NCBI GenBank assembly: GCA_040512755.1
Contig: JBEVEP010000169.1
Coordinates: forward strand, 1-40,584
Source of the DNA: JBEVEP01 sp040512755
Lineage (GTDB): Bacteria; Pseudomonadota; Alphaproteobacteria; Rhizobiales; Rhizobiaceae
Reading direction: 5' to 3'
DNA length: 40,584 nucleotides
The notes under the pieces were generated by a model. The model was not told where the DNA came from. It saw only the letters and a program-made list of their open reading frames with translations, and made no database searches. This document shows positions 40,356 through 40,584 of this stretch, piece after piece. Every line of letters begins with the position of its first letter. Position 1 is the first letter of the stretch. A program made the position numbers and the translations under genes.

Positions 40356-40432
40356 CTAGTGTCGTTTTGATTTCGAAGTTCGCTCGGAGGGTGATATCGA
40401 AAATCATGCGAACTTCGAAATCACGACACTAG
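40356..40432. repeat. CTAG-bounded palindromic repeat, unit B
   Basis: The 77-base unit has ends CTAGTGTCGT and ACGACACTAG and an inner pair GATTTCGAAGTTCGC/GCGAACTTCGAAATC; three extra T lie in the left arm. Its reverse complement aligns with unit A through the ends, the (A/G)TTCGC inner arm and the central TCGATATC, with many substitutions. The 13 bases between the units are unrelated to the arms. The two are divergent copies of one family in opposite orientation. Confidence 0.75.
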
Positions 40433-40584
40433 CGAGCGCAGGCACTGAGAAATCGAGTCCGGGTGCGTTGTGCCGATTAGACCGACGTTCGTTCCTCGAT
40501 GGGATGTCTCCTGAACATCGGCGTCGACGGCTAGGCACGAGAGGAGCGCTGAGGTTACCGGAGGTCAAGTTCCGGCAATACAAT
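40433..40584. other. Unassigned right end of the window
   Basis: The last 152 bases show no recognised gene. One minus-strand frame stays open from the window edge and stops inside repeat unit B, but its composition suggests no known protein. It may be the tail of a neighbouring gene or non-coding. Confidence 0.3.

Overview
The window looks like a chromosomal segment of an alphaproteobacterium of the order Hyphomicrobiales, most likely a Mesorhizobium-like Phyllobacteriaceae. This is judged by recognition, not by database search. The pointers are high GC, cpdR next to an N-formylglutamate amidohydrolase and hisN, a small heat-shock gene behind a ROSE-type RNA thermometer, many RpiR- and ABC-type catabolic modules, and short CTAG-bounded palindromic repeats. 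No prophage, insertion sequence or CRISPR array was seen. The only mobile-like items are a vapBC pair and two palindromic repeat units.

Layout. 1-5606: the tail of a zinc-type (MDR) oxidoreductase, then a convergent two-gene RND efflux pump (permease and adaptor) and an RpiR-family regulator, both on the minus strand. 5742-16428: a plus-strand catabolic cluster behind a perfect 16-bp palindrome. It encodes an N-formylglutamate amidohydrolase-family hydrolase, an ethanolamine-type APC permease, a glutamine-synthetase-family ligase, an aldehyde dehydrogenase, an iron-dependent alcohol dehydrogenase and a four-gene ABC importer. Together these fit uptake of an amino alcohol such as ethanolamine, gamma-glutamylation, two oxidations and hydrolytic recovery of glutamate. 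16505-19501: a convergent inositol/rhizopine-type sugar ABC importer on the minus strand, with a GGAA-N6-TTCC operator-like dyad upstream.

20078-26166: an MscS-family channel, a galactose/arabinose 1-dehydrogenase, tRNA-Val(GAC), cpdR, a second N-formylglutamate amidohydrolase and hisN. 26187-29272: a lysophospholipase-like hydrolase, a possible small ORF with its own terminator, an hsp20 gene with a sigma-32-like promoter and ROSE-type leader, and an L-threonine aldolase.

29711-36651: glutamate synthase gltB and gltD, separated by a vapBC toxin-antitoxin pair. A 10-bp word, ATCTGTCATA, occurs in dyads both in front of gltB and in front of vapB, so one regulator may act at both places. 36683-39165: an SGNH-like DUF459 protein and an MltB-type lytic transglycosylase. 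39369-40432: galU, whose stop codon lies inside the first of two related CTAG-bounded palindromes.

The most interesting parts are the candidate gamma-glutamyl amino-alcohol pathway with its palindrome, the vapBC pair inside the GOGAT locus with shared operator-like sequences, and the small ORF with terminator divergent from hsp20.
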